From the NCBI GenBank assembly GCA_030680355.1, contig JAUXVF010000028.1:124001-188000 (forward strand): a stretch of DNA of 64,000 bases, written 5' to 3'. Positions within the stretch are counted from its first letter, which is position 1. Every line of letters starts with the position of its first letter. Source of the DNA: Caulobacter sp. Lineage in GTDB: Bacteria > Pseudomonadota > Alphaproteobacteria > Caulobacterales > Caulobacteraceae. The position numbers were made by a program, and so were the translations under genes. The notes below the pieces were generated by a model. That model saw nothing but the letters and a program-made list of their open reading frames with translations, ran no database searches and was not told where the DNA came from. Shown piece after piece: positions 19,241-28,530 of the stretch.

Positions 19241-19394
19241 CCTTCTCCCCTTGCGGGAGAAGGTGGCCGCGAAGTGGCCGGATGAGGGGTTTCACGGACG
19301 AAATGGAATAGCAGGCAGGGTTTCGAGGCGGCCTGATCTTCGCCCCCTCATCCGTCGGCCTTCGGCCGACACCTTCTCCCACAAGGGGAGAAGG
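19241..19394. repeat. Inverted pair of an alphaproteobacterial intergenic repeat
   Basis: The left copy (19241-19289) begins CCTTCTCCCCTTGCGGGAGA and ends GGATGAGGGG. The right copy (19345-19394) is its reverse complement with small differences, ending CAAGGGGAGAAGG. Each copy is internally self-complementary (CCTTCTCCC...GGGAGAAGG), and together they could form a long cruciform or act as a bidirectional end for the convergent genes nmo-like and rnd. This type of CCTTCTCCC/GGATGAGGG element is, from memory, widespread in alphaproteobacterial genomes. Confidence 0.8.
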
Positions 19395-19407
19395 AACGTC
19401 CCCGCCC

Positions 19408-20583
19408 CTACTCGGCGGCTTTGGGCGCCCGGCGGACCTCGACCACACGCACGCGCGTGCCGTCGAGCACCAGGGCCAGTTCGCCGCGCTTGAGCTTGAG
19501 GGCGTCGGCGCCGAAGGCCTCCAGCCGCCAGCCGTTGAGGGCGCCGACGTCGGCGTCGTCGTCGTTGGCGATCTTTTCCAGGTCGGAGACCGTGGCCAGC
19601 AGTTTGGAAGCCACGCCGGCGTCCTCGGCCCGGGCCTTGAGCAGCACCTTGAGCAGTTCGACCACCGCGCCGGCGGCCGAGTTCTGCGGACCGCGCTCAC
19701 GGTTGATGGTCGGGGCGTAAGCCTCGGGGTCCTTGAGGGCCTCGCGGATGGCGGCCAGCAGGTCGGGGCCGAAACGGCTGCCCGAGAAACCCTTGGGCAC
19801 GCCGCGCAGGCGGTCCAGGGCGGCGGCGTCGGTCGGCGCCTGGGCGGCCAGTTCGTCGATGGCGTCGTCCTTGAGGATGCGGCCGCGCGGCTGGTCCCGC
19901 TGCTGGGCGGTGCGTTCGCGCCAGGCGGCGACGCCCTTGAACACGGCCAGGTATTTGGCGGTGGTCTTGCGGGGCTTGAGCCGCTTCCAGCTGTTTTCCG
20001 GATCGACGTCGTAGAGGGCGGGGTCGGTCAGGGCCGCCATCTCCTCTTCGACCCAGGCCATGCGACCGCTCTTCTCGAGCCGGGCGCGCAGGGTCGGGTA
20101 GAGCTCGGCCAGATGGGTCACATCGGCGATGGCGTAGGTCAGCTGGTTGTCGCTGAGCGGCCGGCGGGCCCAGTCGGTGAAGCGGCTGGACTTGTCCAGG
20201 TCGATCTTCAGCATCTGGCGGACCAGGGCGTCATAGGCGATCTGCTCGCCAAAGCCCGCCGCCATGCCGGCGATCTGGGTGTCGAACAGCGGTCTGGGGA
20301 TGGCGCCCAGGTTGTGGAAGATCTCCACGTCCTGCCGGGCGGCATGAAAGACCTTCTCCACGCTCTCGTCCCGCAGGATGTCGAGGAGGGGGTCCAGATC
20401 AAGTCCCTCGGCCAGCGGGTCGATACAGGCTTGCGCGCCATTGGGCGCCGCCACCTGGATCAGGCAGAGCTTGGGCCAGTAGGTCGTCTCGCGCATGAAC
20501 TCGGTGTCCACGGCGATGAAGGGCTGACCATTCAGGGACTTGCAGAAATCCGCCAGCTGGGCGGTGGTGGTAATAGGCTGCAT
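19408..20583 (-). CDS. rnd: Ribonuclease D
   Basis: A 391-residue 3'-5' exoribonuclease for tRNA 3'-end trimming. The DEDD exonuclease domain shows AVDTEFMRE (Asp26, Glu28), [12 protein letters not shown] and [11 protein letters not shown] (last catalytic Asp in the DEDDy pattern, with the Tyr). HRDC-type helices follow: [29 protein letters not shown] at 20583. Length is normal. It is divergent from purM across 92 bases. Its 3' end is next to the inverted repeat pair. Confidence 0.95.
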   Translation of the reverse strand: MQPITTTAQLADFCKSLNGQPFIAVDTEFMRETTYWPKLCLIQVAAPNGAQACIDPLAEGLDLDPLLDILRDESVEKVFHAARQDVEIFHNLGAIPRPLFDTQIAGMAAGFGEQIAYDALVRQMLKIDLDKSSRFTDWARRPLSDNQLTYAIADVTHLAELYPTLRARLEKSGRMAWVEEEMAALTDPALYDVDPENSWKRLKPRKTTAKYLAVFKGVAAWRERTAQQRDQPRGRILKDDAIDELAAQAPTDAAALDRLRGVPKGFSGSRFGPDLLAAIREALKDPEAYAPTINRERGPQNSAAGAVVELLKVLLKARAEDAGVASKLLATVSDLEKIANDDDADVGALNGWRLEAFGADALKLKRGELALVLDGTRVRVVEVRRAPKAAE

Positions 20584-20675
20584 CGGGTAGCTATAGCGCC
20601 GCCTGGGGGCGAGTCTGCAAGAGGCAAGCCCGATATGGCCGAAATTCCTTGTTCATCGTTGCCGCGAAGCCCCCC

Positions 20676-21697
<1,022 letters not shown>

Positions 21698-21698
<1 letters not shown>

Positions 21699-22270
21699 TG
21701 CGGCCCCGCGTCGGCGTCCTGGTCTCCGGCGGCGGCTCGAACATGGTCGCCCTGGTCGAGGCCGCGCGAGCGCCGGACTGCCCCTATGAGGTGGCGCTGG
21801 TGCTGTCGAACAACCCCGAGGCGCCGGGCCTGGCCAGGGCGGCGGCGCTGGGCGTTCCGACCCTGGCTATCGACCACCGCCCCTTCGGCAAGGATCGCGA
21901 GGCGCACGAGCGCGCCATCGACGCCGCCCTGCGCGACGCGCGATGCGACCTTGTCGCCCTGGCCGGCTACATGCGTATCCTGACGCCGTTCCTGGTCGAG
22001 GCCTGGGCCGGGCGGATGCTCAACATCCACCCCAGCCTGCTGCCGAAATATCCGGGCCTGCACACCCATCAGCGGGCGCTGGACGCCGGCGACGCCACAG
22101 CCGGCTGCACCGTCCATCTGGTCACCGCCGGGGTCGATGAGGGGCCGATCCTGGGTCAGGCGCAGGTTCCCGTCCTGCCCGGCGACACGGCCGAGACCCT
22201 GGCCGCGCGCGTGCTGGTCGAGGAGCATCGGCTGTATCCGCGCTGTCTGGCGACCCTGGCGAGGCGTTAG
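21698..22270 (+). CDS. purN: Phosphoribosylglycinamide formyltransferase
   Basis: A 190-residue enzyme that transfers formyl from N10-formyl-THF to GAR. Motifs: VLVSGGGSNMVALVEA (phosphate loop), LAGYMRILTPFLVEAW, NIHPSLLPKYPGLHTHQRAL (catalytic Asn-x-His) and HLVTAGVDEGPI (Asp). The start is ATG 21698 in a TGATG overlap with purM, although GTG 21695 one codon earlier is equally open. Length is normal for PurN. Confidence 0.96.
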
Positions 22271-22287
22271 CCGTCATACTCGATACC

Positions 22288-22317
22288 TTGACTTCCAGTC
22301 GTGATATTTGAAATATC
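22288..22317 (+). promoter_or_regulatory. Promoter with palindromic operator for the HTH-sulP operon
   Basis: A perfect 15-base palindrome, GATATTT-G-AAATATC (22303-22317), overlaps the -10 of a good promoter: TTGACT (22288-22293), 17-base spacer, AAATAT (22311-22316). The HTH gene starts 17 bases after the palindrome. The layout predicts repression by the HTH protein encoded immediately downstream. Confidence 0.65.
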
Positions 22318-22333
22318 AACACGGGAGACTCAG

Positions 22334-22585
22334 ATGATCACCGGACCGCAAATTCGCGCCGCCCGCGCCCTGCTCGGCATCGACCAGAAGGCCCTGGCGA
22401 CGCTGTCGGGACTGTCGACCCCGACCATTCAACGGATGGAGGCCTGCGAGGGTTCGGTTCGCGCCGTGGTCGACAGTCTGGAAAAGGTGATGACGGCGCT
22501 GTCGACGGCCGGGGTGGAGCTGATCGTCGAGGGCGCGCCGAGCCAGGGGGTCGGCCTCGGCGTGCGGCTGATCAAGAGAGCATAG
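22334..22585 (+). CDS. Small XRE-family regulator ahead of sulP
   Basis: An 83-residue protein that is little more than an HTH: MITGPQIRAARALLGIDQKALATLSGLSTPTIQRMEACEGSVRAV, then a helix (SLEKVMTALSTAGVELIVE) and GVGLGVRLIKRA. ATG 22334 has GGGAGA 6 bases upstream; an in-frame start at 22301 lies in the operator and is rejected. It ends 10 bases before sulP, so it is probably the local regulator of that transporter, binding the palindrome in its own promoter. The effector is unknown. Confidence 0.82.
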   Translation: MITGPQIRAARALLGIDQKALATLSGLSTPTIQRMEACEGSVRAVVDSLEKVMTALSTAGVELIVEGAPSQGVGLGVRLIKRA

Positions 22586-22595
22586 GCGAACGATC

Positions 22596-24296
22596 ATGTG
22601 GCGCGGCGTCTTTCAGGACTGGCGACTGTTCGTTCCCAAGACGGTGACGGTGCTGCGGCAGGGCTACGGGCTCGCCGATTTCCGCGCCGACCTGGTCGCC
22701 GGCCTGACCGTGGCCATCGTCGCCCTGCCCCTGGCCATGGCTCTGGCCATCGCCTCGGGGGCCAAGCCGGAGGTCGGGCTGATCACCGCGGTGGTCGCCG
22801 GATTCCTGATCTCGGCCCTGGGCGGCAGCCGGTTCCAGATCGGCGGGCCGACCGGCGCCTTCGTGGTCATCGTCTACGGGGTGATCGCCGAGCACGGCTA
22901 TGACGGCCTGTTGATGGCCACCCTGATGGCCGGCGGCATCCTGATCCTCGCCGGTCTGGCCCGGGTCGGCACGCTGATCAAATACATCCCCGACCCGGTG
23001 ACCACCGGCTTCACCAGCGGCATCGCGGTGATCATCATGGCCAGCCAGATCAAGGATTTCCTCGGCCTGACCGCCGACAAGGTCCCGGCCGAGTTCTTCG
23101 CCAAGCTGGAGACCCTGTGGGCGGCGCGGGACAGTCTGAGCCTGGCGGCCCTGGGTCTGGCCACGGCCTGCCTGGCCGCGATCCTGCTGCTGCGACGCTA
23201 CGCCCCCCGCGTCCCGGGCTTCCTGGTCGCCACCGTCGTCGCCGCGCTGGCGGTGGCCGTGTTGAAACTGCCGGTGGAGACCATCGGCTCGCGGTTCGGC
23301 GGCGTGCCGTCGCACATCCCCCTGCCCAGCCTCGATTTCTGGGACTGGAGCAAGGCCAGGGCCGTGCTGCCCAGCGCCTTCACCATCGCCCTGCTGGCCG
23401 GGGTCGAGTCGCTGCTGTCGGCGGTGGTCGCCGACCAGATGACCGGACGGCGGCACCGCTCGAACATGGAGCTGGTCGCCCAGGGCGTGGCCAATGTCGC
23501 CTCGGCGGCTGTCGGCGGCCTGCCGGCCACCGGCGCCATCGCCCGGACCGCCACAAACGTGCGGACCGGCGGCCGGACTCCTGTCGCGGGCATGGCCCAC
23601 GCGGTCTTCATCCTGCTGTTCATGCTGGTGCTGGCGCCGGCGATGAAGTTCGTGCCGCTGGCCGCCCTGGCCGCCATCCTGGTGGTGGTGGCGCTGAACA
23701 TGGCCGAGGCGCACCGGTTCCGGCTGATCCTGGGCACGACGCCCGGCGACCGGGCCGTGCTGCTGGCCACCTTCGCCCTGACGGTGCTGGTCGACCTGAC
23801 CCTGGCCATCGAGGTCGGCATGGTCATGGCCGCCTTCATTTTCATGCACCGGATGGCGCAGCTGTCGTCGGTCGAGGGCGCCGCGCCGGTGATCGAGACC
23901 GACCGCGACGATCTCTCGGTGACCGGCGAGGCGCGTTATGCCCCCAACGAGGGCCTGCCGTCCGACGTGGCTGTGATCACCTTCCGCGGGCCGCTGTTCT
24001 TCGGCAGCGCCAGCGTGCTGAAGGACGCCATGGACCAGATCGGGGCCCGCAAGCGCGCCTATGTGCTGCGGCTGGAGGAGACGCCGATGGTCGATCCGAC
24101 CGGCGCCTTCGCCCTCGGCGACTTTCTCAAGCGGGTGCTGGATGACGGATCAGCGGTGGTGGTCAGCGGCGCGTCACGGGCGGTGATCCGGTCGCTGCTC
24201 AAGGCGCTCTCACGCGAGCTGCTCAACCAGGTGACCTTCGTCAGCACCTTCGAGGCGGCCCGCCGCCGGGTCAGCCGGCTGCCGCCCGAGAGCTGA
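22596..24296 (+). CDS. SulP-family anion transporter with STAS domain
   Basis: A 566-residue inner-membrane transporter. The N-terminal ~430 residues hold many hydrophobic segments with the SulP pattern DLVAGLTVAIVALPLAMALAIASG, QIGGPTGAFVVIVYG and ARTATNVRTGGRTPVAGM. The C-terminal STAS domain (about residues 445-560) has VITFRGPLFFGSASVLKDAMDQIG and VDPTGAFALGDFLKR. By family it moves sulfate, bicarbonate or related anions with protons or sodium. It is in one operon with the small HTH gene. The STAS loop serine often found in SpoIIAA-like domains is replaced by a Thr/Gly context here. Confidence 0.9.
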   Translation: MWRGVFQDWRLFVPKTVTVLRQGYGLADFRADLVAGLTVAIVALPLAMALAIASGAKPEVGLITAVVAGFLISALGGSRFQIGGPTGAFVVIVYGVIAEHGYDGLLMATLMAGGILILAGLARVGTLIKYIPDPVTTGFTSGIAVIIMASQIKDFLGLTADKVPAEFFAKLETLWAARDSLSLAALGLATACLAAILLLRRYAPRVPGFLVATVVAALAVAVLKLPVETIGSRFGGVPSHIPLPSLDFWDWSKARAVLPSAFTIALLAGVESLLSAVVADQMTGRRHRSNMELVAQGVANVASAAVGGLPATGAIARTATNVRTGGRTPVAGMAHAVFILLFMLVLAPAMKFVPLAALAAILVVVALNMAEAHRFRLILGTTPGDRAVLLATFALTVLVDLTLAIEVGMVMAAFIFMHRMAQLSSVEGAAPVIETDRDDLSVTGEARYAPNEGLPSDVAVITFRGPLFFGSASVLKDAMDQIGARKRAYVLRLEETPMVDPTGAFALGDFLKRVLDDGSAVVVSGASRAVIRSLLKALSRELLNQVTFVSTFEAARRRVSRLPPES

Positions 24297-24300
24297 CATG

Positions 24301-24334
24301 AAAACGGCCGGCGCCCTTCACGGGAGCCGGCCGT
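24301..24334 (-). terminator. Rho-independent terminator of ndk
   Basis: ACGGCCGGC (24304-24312) pairs perfectly with GCCGGCCGT (24326-24334). Read on the minus strand the stem is followed by TTTT (24304-24301), 25 bases beyond the ndk stop. It also lies just after the sulP stop and may serve both convergent genes. Confidence 0.8.
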
Positions 24335-24359
24335 CCAATGGATCAGATGTCGTCAGGCC

Positions 24360-24779
24360 TTAGCCGACGATTTCCGCGTCGGTGAAGAACTGGGCGATCT
24401 CGATGCCGGCGTTCTCCAGGCTGTCGGAGCCGTGGACCGAGTTCTCGCCGATCGACAGGGCGAACAGCTTGCGGATGGTGCCGTCAGCGGCGTCCTTGGG
24501 GTTGGTGGCGCCCATGACTTCGCGATAGCGGGCCACGGCGTTGTCGCCTTCCAGAACCTGGACGACCACCGGTTCGGCGGTCATCTGGCCGACCAGTTCG
24601 CCGTAGAAGGGGCGTTCGGCGTGAACTTCGTAGAATTTCTTCGCCTGGGCGTCGGAGAGCTTGATCCGCTTCTGGGCGACGATGCGCAGGCCCGCGGTTT
24701 CGATCACGGCGTTTACAGCGCCCGTGAGGTTCCGGCGCGTGGCGTCGGGCTTGATGATGGAGAAGGTACGTTCGGTCAT
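24360..24779 (-). CDS. ndk: Nucleoside diphosphate kinase
   Basis: A 139-residue enzyme equalising NTP and dNTP pools by phosphate transfer through a histidine. [20 protein letters not shown] is the standard N-terminus; the active-site His lies in [18 protein letters not shown]. Length is exactly typical. ATG at 24779; it is divergent from the ABC-F gene (109 bases) and has its own terminator, so it is probably monocistronic. Confidence 0.98.
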   Translation of the reverse strand: MTERTFSIIKPDATRRNLTGAVNAVIETAGLRIVAQKRIKLSDAQAKKFYEVHAERPFYGELVGQMTAEPVVVQVLEGDNAVARYREVMGATNPKDAADGTIRKLFALSIGENSVHGSDSLENAGIEIAQFFTDAEIVG

Positions 24780-24888
24780 GGCTAGTTTGGAGCCTTACAC
24801 AGGAGGTGGTGTTTGGGAGGTCGCGGGCTTATAGCGGCGGGCCCCCGATCCGCCAACACCTCTCGCGAAGTCCGCTCCCAGCCCTGTC

Positions 24889-26769
24889 ATGCTTCAAATC
24901 AACGATCTCACCTTCGACGCCTGGGGCCGCCGCTTCTTCGACCACGCCGGCATTTCCCTGCCGCCTGGCGCGAAAGTCGGGCTGGTCGGCCGCAATGGCG
25001 TGGGCAAGTCGACCCTGTTCAAGCTGATCATGGGCGAGCTGGTCGCCGGCGGCGACGAGATCGTGCTGCCCAAGAGCACCCGTATCGGCCAGGTGGCGCA
25101 GGAACACCCCGCGACGCCGATGTCGCTGATCGACACCATCCTGGAGGCCGACGAGGAGCGCCACGCGCTGCTGACCCGGCTGGAGACCGCCGACCCCGAG
25201 GACATGGGCGACATCTGGACGCGGCTGATCGAGATCGATTCCGACGCGGCGCCGGCGCGCGCGGCTGAAATCCTCGCCGGCCTGGGCTTCAGCGTCGACG
25301 ACCTGCAGCGGCCGATGTCGGAGTTCTCCGGCGGCTGGCGGATGCGCGTGGCGCTGGCCGCGGCGCTGTTTTCCGAGCCCGACCTGCTGCTGCTCGACGA
25401 ACCGACCAACTACCTCGACCTCGAAGGCGCCATGTGGCTCGAGGCGCGGCTGAAGAAATATCCGCACACAGCCCTGATCATCAGCCACGACCGGGAACTG
25501 CTGAACAACAGCTGCACCCACATCCTGCATCTGGCGGCGGCGAAGCTGGAAATCTACACCGGCGGCTACGACGACTTCGAAAAGCTGCGGGCCGAGAAGT
25601 CGCGGCTGCAGCTGTCGGCCAAGGCCAAGCAGGACGCCGAGCGCGCCCACCTGCAGTCCTTCGTCGACCGCTTCAAGGCCAAGGCCTCCAAGGCGGCCCA
25701 GGCGCAGTCGCGGATGAAGCGGCTGGCCAAGATGCAACCGGTCTCGACGACCATCGAAGAGCGCGTGGCGCCCTTCACCCTGCCCTCGCCGCCGCGGCCG
25801 CTGGCGCCGCCGCTGATCCGGCTGGAGCGGGCCAATGTCGGCTACGAAGCCGCCAAGCCGATCCTGAAGAACCTGAATCTGCGCATGGACCTCGACGACC
25901 GCATCGGTCTGCTCGGGGTCAACGGCGCCGGCAAGTCGACCTTCGCCAAACTGATCGCCGGCGCCCTGGGCGTGGAGACCGGCGAGTTCCACCGCGACCG
26001 CAAGATGAAGGTCGGCTGGTTCCACCAGCACCAGATCGAGGCGATGGATCCCGAGGACACCCCGTTGGAGATCATCCGCCGGGCCCTGCCCGAGGCCAGC
26101 GAATCCTCCCGCCGCTCGAAGCTGGCGCAGTTCGGGCTCGGTTTCGACAAGCAGGAAACCACGGTCGCCAACCTGTCGGGCGGCGAGCGGGCGCGGCTGC
26201 TGCTGAACCTGGTGGCGATGGACGCGCCCCACATGCTCATCCTCGATGAGCCGACCAACCACCTCGACATCGACAGCCGCCGGGCCTTGCTGGACGCCCT
26301 CAACGACTACGCCGGCGCGGTGATCCTGATCACCCACGACCGCTCGCTGATGGAGCTGGTCGCAGACCGGCTGTGGCTGGCCGCCGACGGCACGATCAAG
26401 CCGTTCAACGGCGACATGGACGACTACGCCAAGTTCGTCATCGACAAGGCCCGGGTCGCCGCCCGCGCCCCGACCCAGATCAAGGCCCCCGAGCCCGTCG
26501 CCGTCGCGCCGCCGCCGCGGCCGCGGGTTCCGGCCGCCCAGGCCGGGCCGCTGAAGCGCAAGCTGGAGGCCGCCGAGGCCGTCCTGGCCCGCACGACCAA
26601 GGCGCTGGAAGCGCTCGACGCGGTGCTGGCCGATCCCGCCGTCTATGTGAAGGACCCGGCCAAGGCCGCCGATCTGGGCCAGAAACGCATCAAGGCCCAG
26701 GCCGCCGTCGACAAGGCCGAGGCCGAATGGATGGGCATCGCCGAACAGCTGGCGGCGATCGAGGCGTAG
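24889..26769 (+). CDS. ABC-F family ATPase (Uup/EttA-like)
   Basis: A 626-residue soluble protein with two ABC domains and no membrane segments. First domain: Walker A GRNGVGKST (34-42), signature SGGWRMRVALA, Walker B LLLLDEPTNYLDLE. Second: GVNGAGKST, SGGERARLLL, LILDEPTNHLDID. The linker (KAKQDAERAHLQSFVDRFKAKASKA) is the P-site tRNA interaction motif region. A C-terminal coiled coil follows an Ala/Pro-rich hinge (PPPRPRVPAAQAG). ABC-F proteins act on ribosomes in translation control or quality; antibiotic-resistance members exist but nothing here points to that. ATG at 24889. Confidence 0.93.
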   Translation: MLQINDLTFDAWGRRFFDHAGISLPPGAKVGLVGRNGVGKSTLFKLIMGELVAGGDEIVLPKSTRIGQVAQEHPATPMSLIDTILEADEERHALLTRLETADPEDMGDIWTRLIEIDSDAAPARAAEILAGLGFSVDDLQRPMSEFSGGWRMRVALAAALFSEPDLLLLDEPTNYLDLEGAMWLEARLKKYPHTALIISHDRELLNNSCTHILHLAAAKLEIYTGGYDDFEKLRAEKSRLQLSAKAKQDAERAHLQSFVDRFKAKASKAAQAQSRMKRLAKMQPVSTTIEERVAPFTLPSPPRPLAPPLIRLERANVGYEAAKPILKNLNLRMDLDDRIGLLGVNGAGKSTFAKLIAGALGVETGEFHRDRKMKVGWFHQHQIEAMDPEDTPLEIIRRALPEASESSRRSKLAQFGLGFDKQETTVANLSGGERARLLLNLVAMDAPHMLILDEPTNHLDIDSRRALLDALNDYAGAVILITHDRSLMELVADRLWLAADGTIKPFNGDMDDYAKFVIDKARVAARAPTQIKAPEPVAVAPPPRPRVPAAQAGPLKRKLEAAEAVLARTTKALEALDAVLADPAVYVKDPAKAADLGQKRIKAQAAVDKAEAEWMGIAEQLAAIEA

Positions 26770-27323
26770 GGCTGAGCCCACGGGGACATGGCGTCGCCGC
26801 TTCACGTGGCGGGGCCAAAGTGAAGGCAGGGAGGGCGCGGAGCGCTCCGGCCTCAGCCGGATGGTGGTCGTAGAGGGGCTGAGAAGGCTGAGGGCCGTCG
26901 CGCTCCGCGAAATTCGTTATCCGGTGGCCGCCGGTAGGCAGCCCTCTTAGGGCATAGCCGGCAGAAGCCTCCGACGGGCGGGCGGCGGCGAAGCCGTCCC
27001 CGGACCGCATGCGTATCCCCCGCATGCCTGCCGCTCGTCCGGCCAGAGGTCGTTCCAGTTCCGCTCCGTCGGGATGCCATTGGCGGCGATGGAGGGGCCT
27101 TCACGACTGACGCCGGTCGAACTTCCCGTTCGAACTCCACCCCGCCGCCGCATCGGATCGCCTGGCCGAGACGCCCTCCCGTGCAGCGGGACGAGAGGAA
27201 GAATACCGGCGGTCTGACGGGTGGGGAGAAGCCGGCGCCTGTCCCCGGGGAATCTCGGGAAACGTTACGTGATTCCAATGGCCTGGAAGGAATTTGCGGA
27301 CACGCACCCTTGGTGCATGTCCC
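26770..27323. other. Unassigned 554-base region with nested hairpins
   Basis: No frame here looks like a real protein; products are low-complexity Arg/Pro-rich. Secondary structure is notable: CGCGGAGCGC (26836-26845) pairs with GCGCTCCGCG (26900-26909), and directly inside its left arm TCCGGC-CTCA-GCCGGA (26846-26861) forms a tetraloop hairpin. GCATGCG (27007-27013) pairs with CGCATGC (27021-27027). It could be a structured RNA or a decayed mobile repeat; I could not match it to RNase P RNA, tmRNA, SRP RNA or 6S RNA. Confidence 0.45.
27298..27322. repeat. GGACA...TGTCC hairpin (REP-like) at the cytochrome gene 3' end
   Basis: GGACACGCACC and GGTGCATGTCC pair around a 3-base loop CTT with one mismatch. 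It begins one base after the stop codon of the minus-strand cytochrome gene, so it may protect or end that message. It has the same shape as the element at 45953-45987. Confidence 0.6.
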
Positions 27324-27683
27324 CTACCGCTTGGGTTCGAGGCTGCGCAGATAGGCGGTCAGGGCCGCGACTTCATCGGTATCGAGCGTGGCGGTCGGCA
27401 TACGCGGGTGCGGCGTCCGGGAGCCTTCTTCCTGCGGCTCGGCGGGCGGCAGCATGCCCTCTTCCAGAAGTTGCGACAGGCCGCCGGCCGGGTAGCGACG
27501 GTGCAGGTCGCGGAACGGCGGCGCGTCGGCCAGGGGGCTCGCGCCGTCAGCCACCGCGTGGCAGCCGCCGCAGTTTTGTTGCGCCAGGTTTTGGCCGTAG
27601 CTCGGGGGCGACGTGTCGCCAGCCTGGGCCGCGCCGCCGAACAGCGCCGCCAGCAGGCCGATGGTCAGTGCAGATCGTGACAT
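27324..27683 (-). CDS. Small secreted c-type cytochrome
   Basis: A 119-residue monoheme cytochrome c. ATG 27683 opens a signal peptide (MSRSALTIGLLAALFGGAAQA); the longer open frame upstream lacks one. Haem is bound by CGGCH (Cys38, Cys41, His42) and the distal Met is probably in HPRMPTATL. The ending EVAALTAYLRSLEP is the usual C-terminal helix. It would carry electrons in the periplasm. It lies 62 bases downstream of the I78 lipoprotein gene, possibly in the pepA-holC transcript. Confidence 0.88.
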   Translation of the reverse strand: MSRSALTIGLLAALFGGAAQAGDTSPPSYGQNLAQQNCGGCHAVADGASPLADAPPFRDLHRRYPAGGLSQLLEEGMLPPAEPQEEGSRTPHPRMPTATLDTDEVAALTAYLRSLEPKR

Positions 27684-27745
27684 ACCCAACTCCGAAATAT
27701 GATCGCGCCAGACTGCAACCGGATTGGGCCGATACCAAGTCCGTA

Positions 27746-28063
27746 TCAACCGCACTTCACCTCTTTGACGATGCCGGTCTCGGCGTCGAAGAAGATGTTC
27801 AACCGCTCAGGGCGGTAGTCGAGGGTCACCGGACAGGTGGTGCAGGCCACCCGGCGGCGCGACGGATCGACCGGAACCGGAATTTCGGTCTTCGGCTTGC
27901 CGACCAATCCCTGCAACCGGTTGGCGCCGCAGCTGTCCGGCGGCGGCGGCGGCGGCAGGGGCATGGTCGGCGCGTGACTGATCGCCGGCGGCGTGACGGC
28001 CGCCTGGGGTGTCGACCCGCAGGCCGCCAGGGCGAAGACTCCGATCAGCGCCAACGCCCTCAT
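27746..28063 (-). CDS. Lipoprotein with peptidase inhibitor I78 domain
   Basis: A 105-residue lipoprotein. MRALALIGVFALAAC is a lipobox signal (lipidated Cys15). After a Pro-rich linker (PPAISHAPTMPLPPPPPPDS) the domain CGANRLQGLVGKPKTE...VTLDYRPERLNIFFDAETGIVKEVKCG matches inhibitor family I78, with the conserved DYRPxRLNxxxD and final CG. Family members inhibit serine proteases such as subtilisin-type enzymes; the target here is unknown. Its start overlaps the holC stop by 4 bases. Confidence 0.8.
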   Translation of the reverse strand: MRALALIGVFALAACGSTPQAAVTPPAISHAPTMPLPPPPPPDSCGANRLQGLVGKPKTEIPVPVDPSRRRVACTTCPVTLDYRPERLNIFFDAETGIVKEVKCG

Positions 28064-28521
28064 GCCATCTTCTCCCAGCCGCGTTCCTCGCCCTGCCGCC
28101 AGTAGCTCATCGGACGGCCCTCTGCCTTGAGCGTCTTCCAGCGGCCACGGGCCTGCGCCAGCGCCGCCTCGTCGCGGCCATCGAACAGAACAATGCAGCG
28201 TTCATGAGCCGACAGGTCCCCCGGCTCGGCCCCATCGACCAGGAACAGGGCCTGGGCGGCGTTGGGCGACTCCTGCCCCGTGGTCAGCACCACCGGCTGA
28301 CGCTCGGCGAAGGGCTCGTCGGCGAGGCCATGCGGCAGGAAACTGTCGTCGCGAAAGCGCCACAGCCAGCCGTCCAGATGGTCCAGCCGGTCCTGGTCGG
28401 GCGCCCGGACGACGGCCTTCCAGCCCTTCTTCAGGGTCTTGTCCAGCAGATCGGGCAGCACCTGATCGAGCGAGGATCGCTCCAGATGGTAGAACCAGAC
28501 CTCGCAGGGACTCGCGCTCAT
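28060..28521 (-). CDS. holC: DNA polymerase III chi subunit
   Basis: A 153-residue clamp-loader accessory protein that links the replicase to SSB. CEVWFYHLERSSLDQVLPDLLDKTLKKGWKAVVRA, LWRFRDDSFLPHGLADE and HERCIVLFDGRDE are typical of HolC, as is the C-terminal SYWRQGEERGWEKMA. ATG 28521. It follows pepA by 9 bases, the common pepA-holC arrangement in Proteobacteria, and is coupled to the lipoprotein gene. Confidence 0.92.
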   Translation of the reverse strand: MSASPCEVWFYHLERSSLDQVLPDLLDKTLKKGWKAVVRAPDQDRLDHLDGWLWRFRDDSFLPHGLADEPFAERQPVVLTTGQESPNAAQALFLVDGAEPGDLSAHERCIVLFDGRDEAALAQARGRWKTLKAEGRPMSYWRQGEERGWEKMA

Positions 28522-28530
28522 GCCGAAACC

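Noticed and set aside
24829..26805. Minus-strand open frame covering the ABC-F gene
   Set aside because: Shadow of the strong ABC-F gene; Arg/Gly-rich with no motifs.
27128..27135. GTTCGAAC resembling a tRNA T-loop
   Set aside because: The flanking bases do not pair as a T-stem on either strand, and no acceptor or anticodon arm could be drawn.
27190..27215. GAGAGGAAGAATACCGGCGG resembling an RNase P RNA segment
   Set aside because: The essential GAGGAAAGTCCGGGCTCC-type core is absent nearby, so it is not rnpB.
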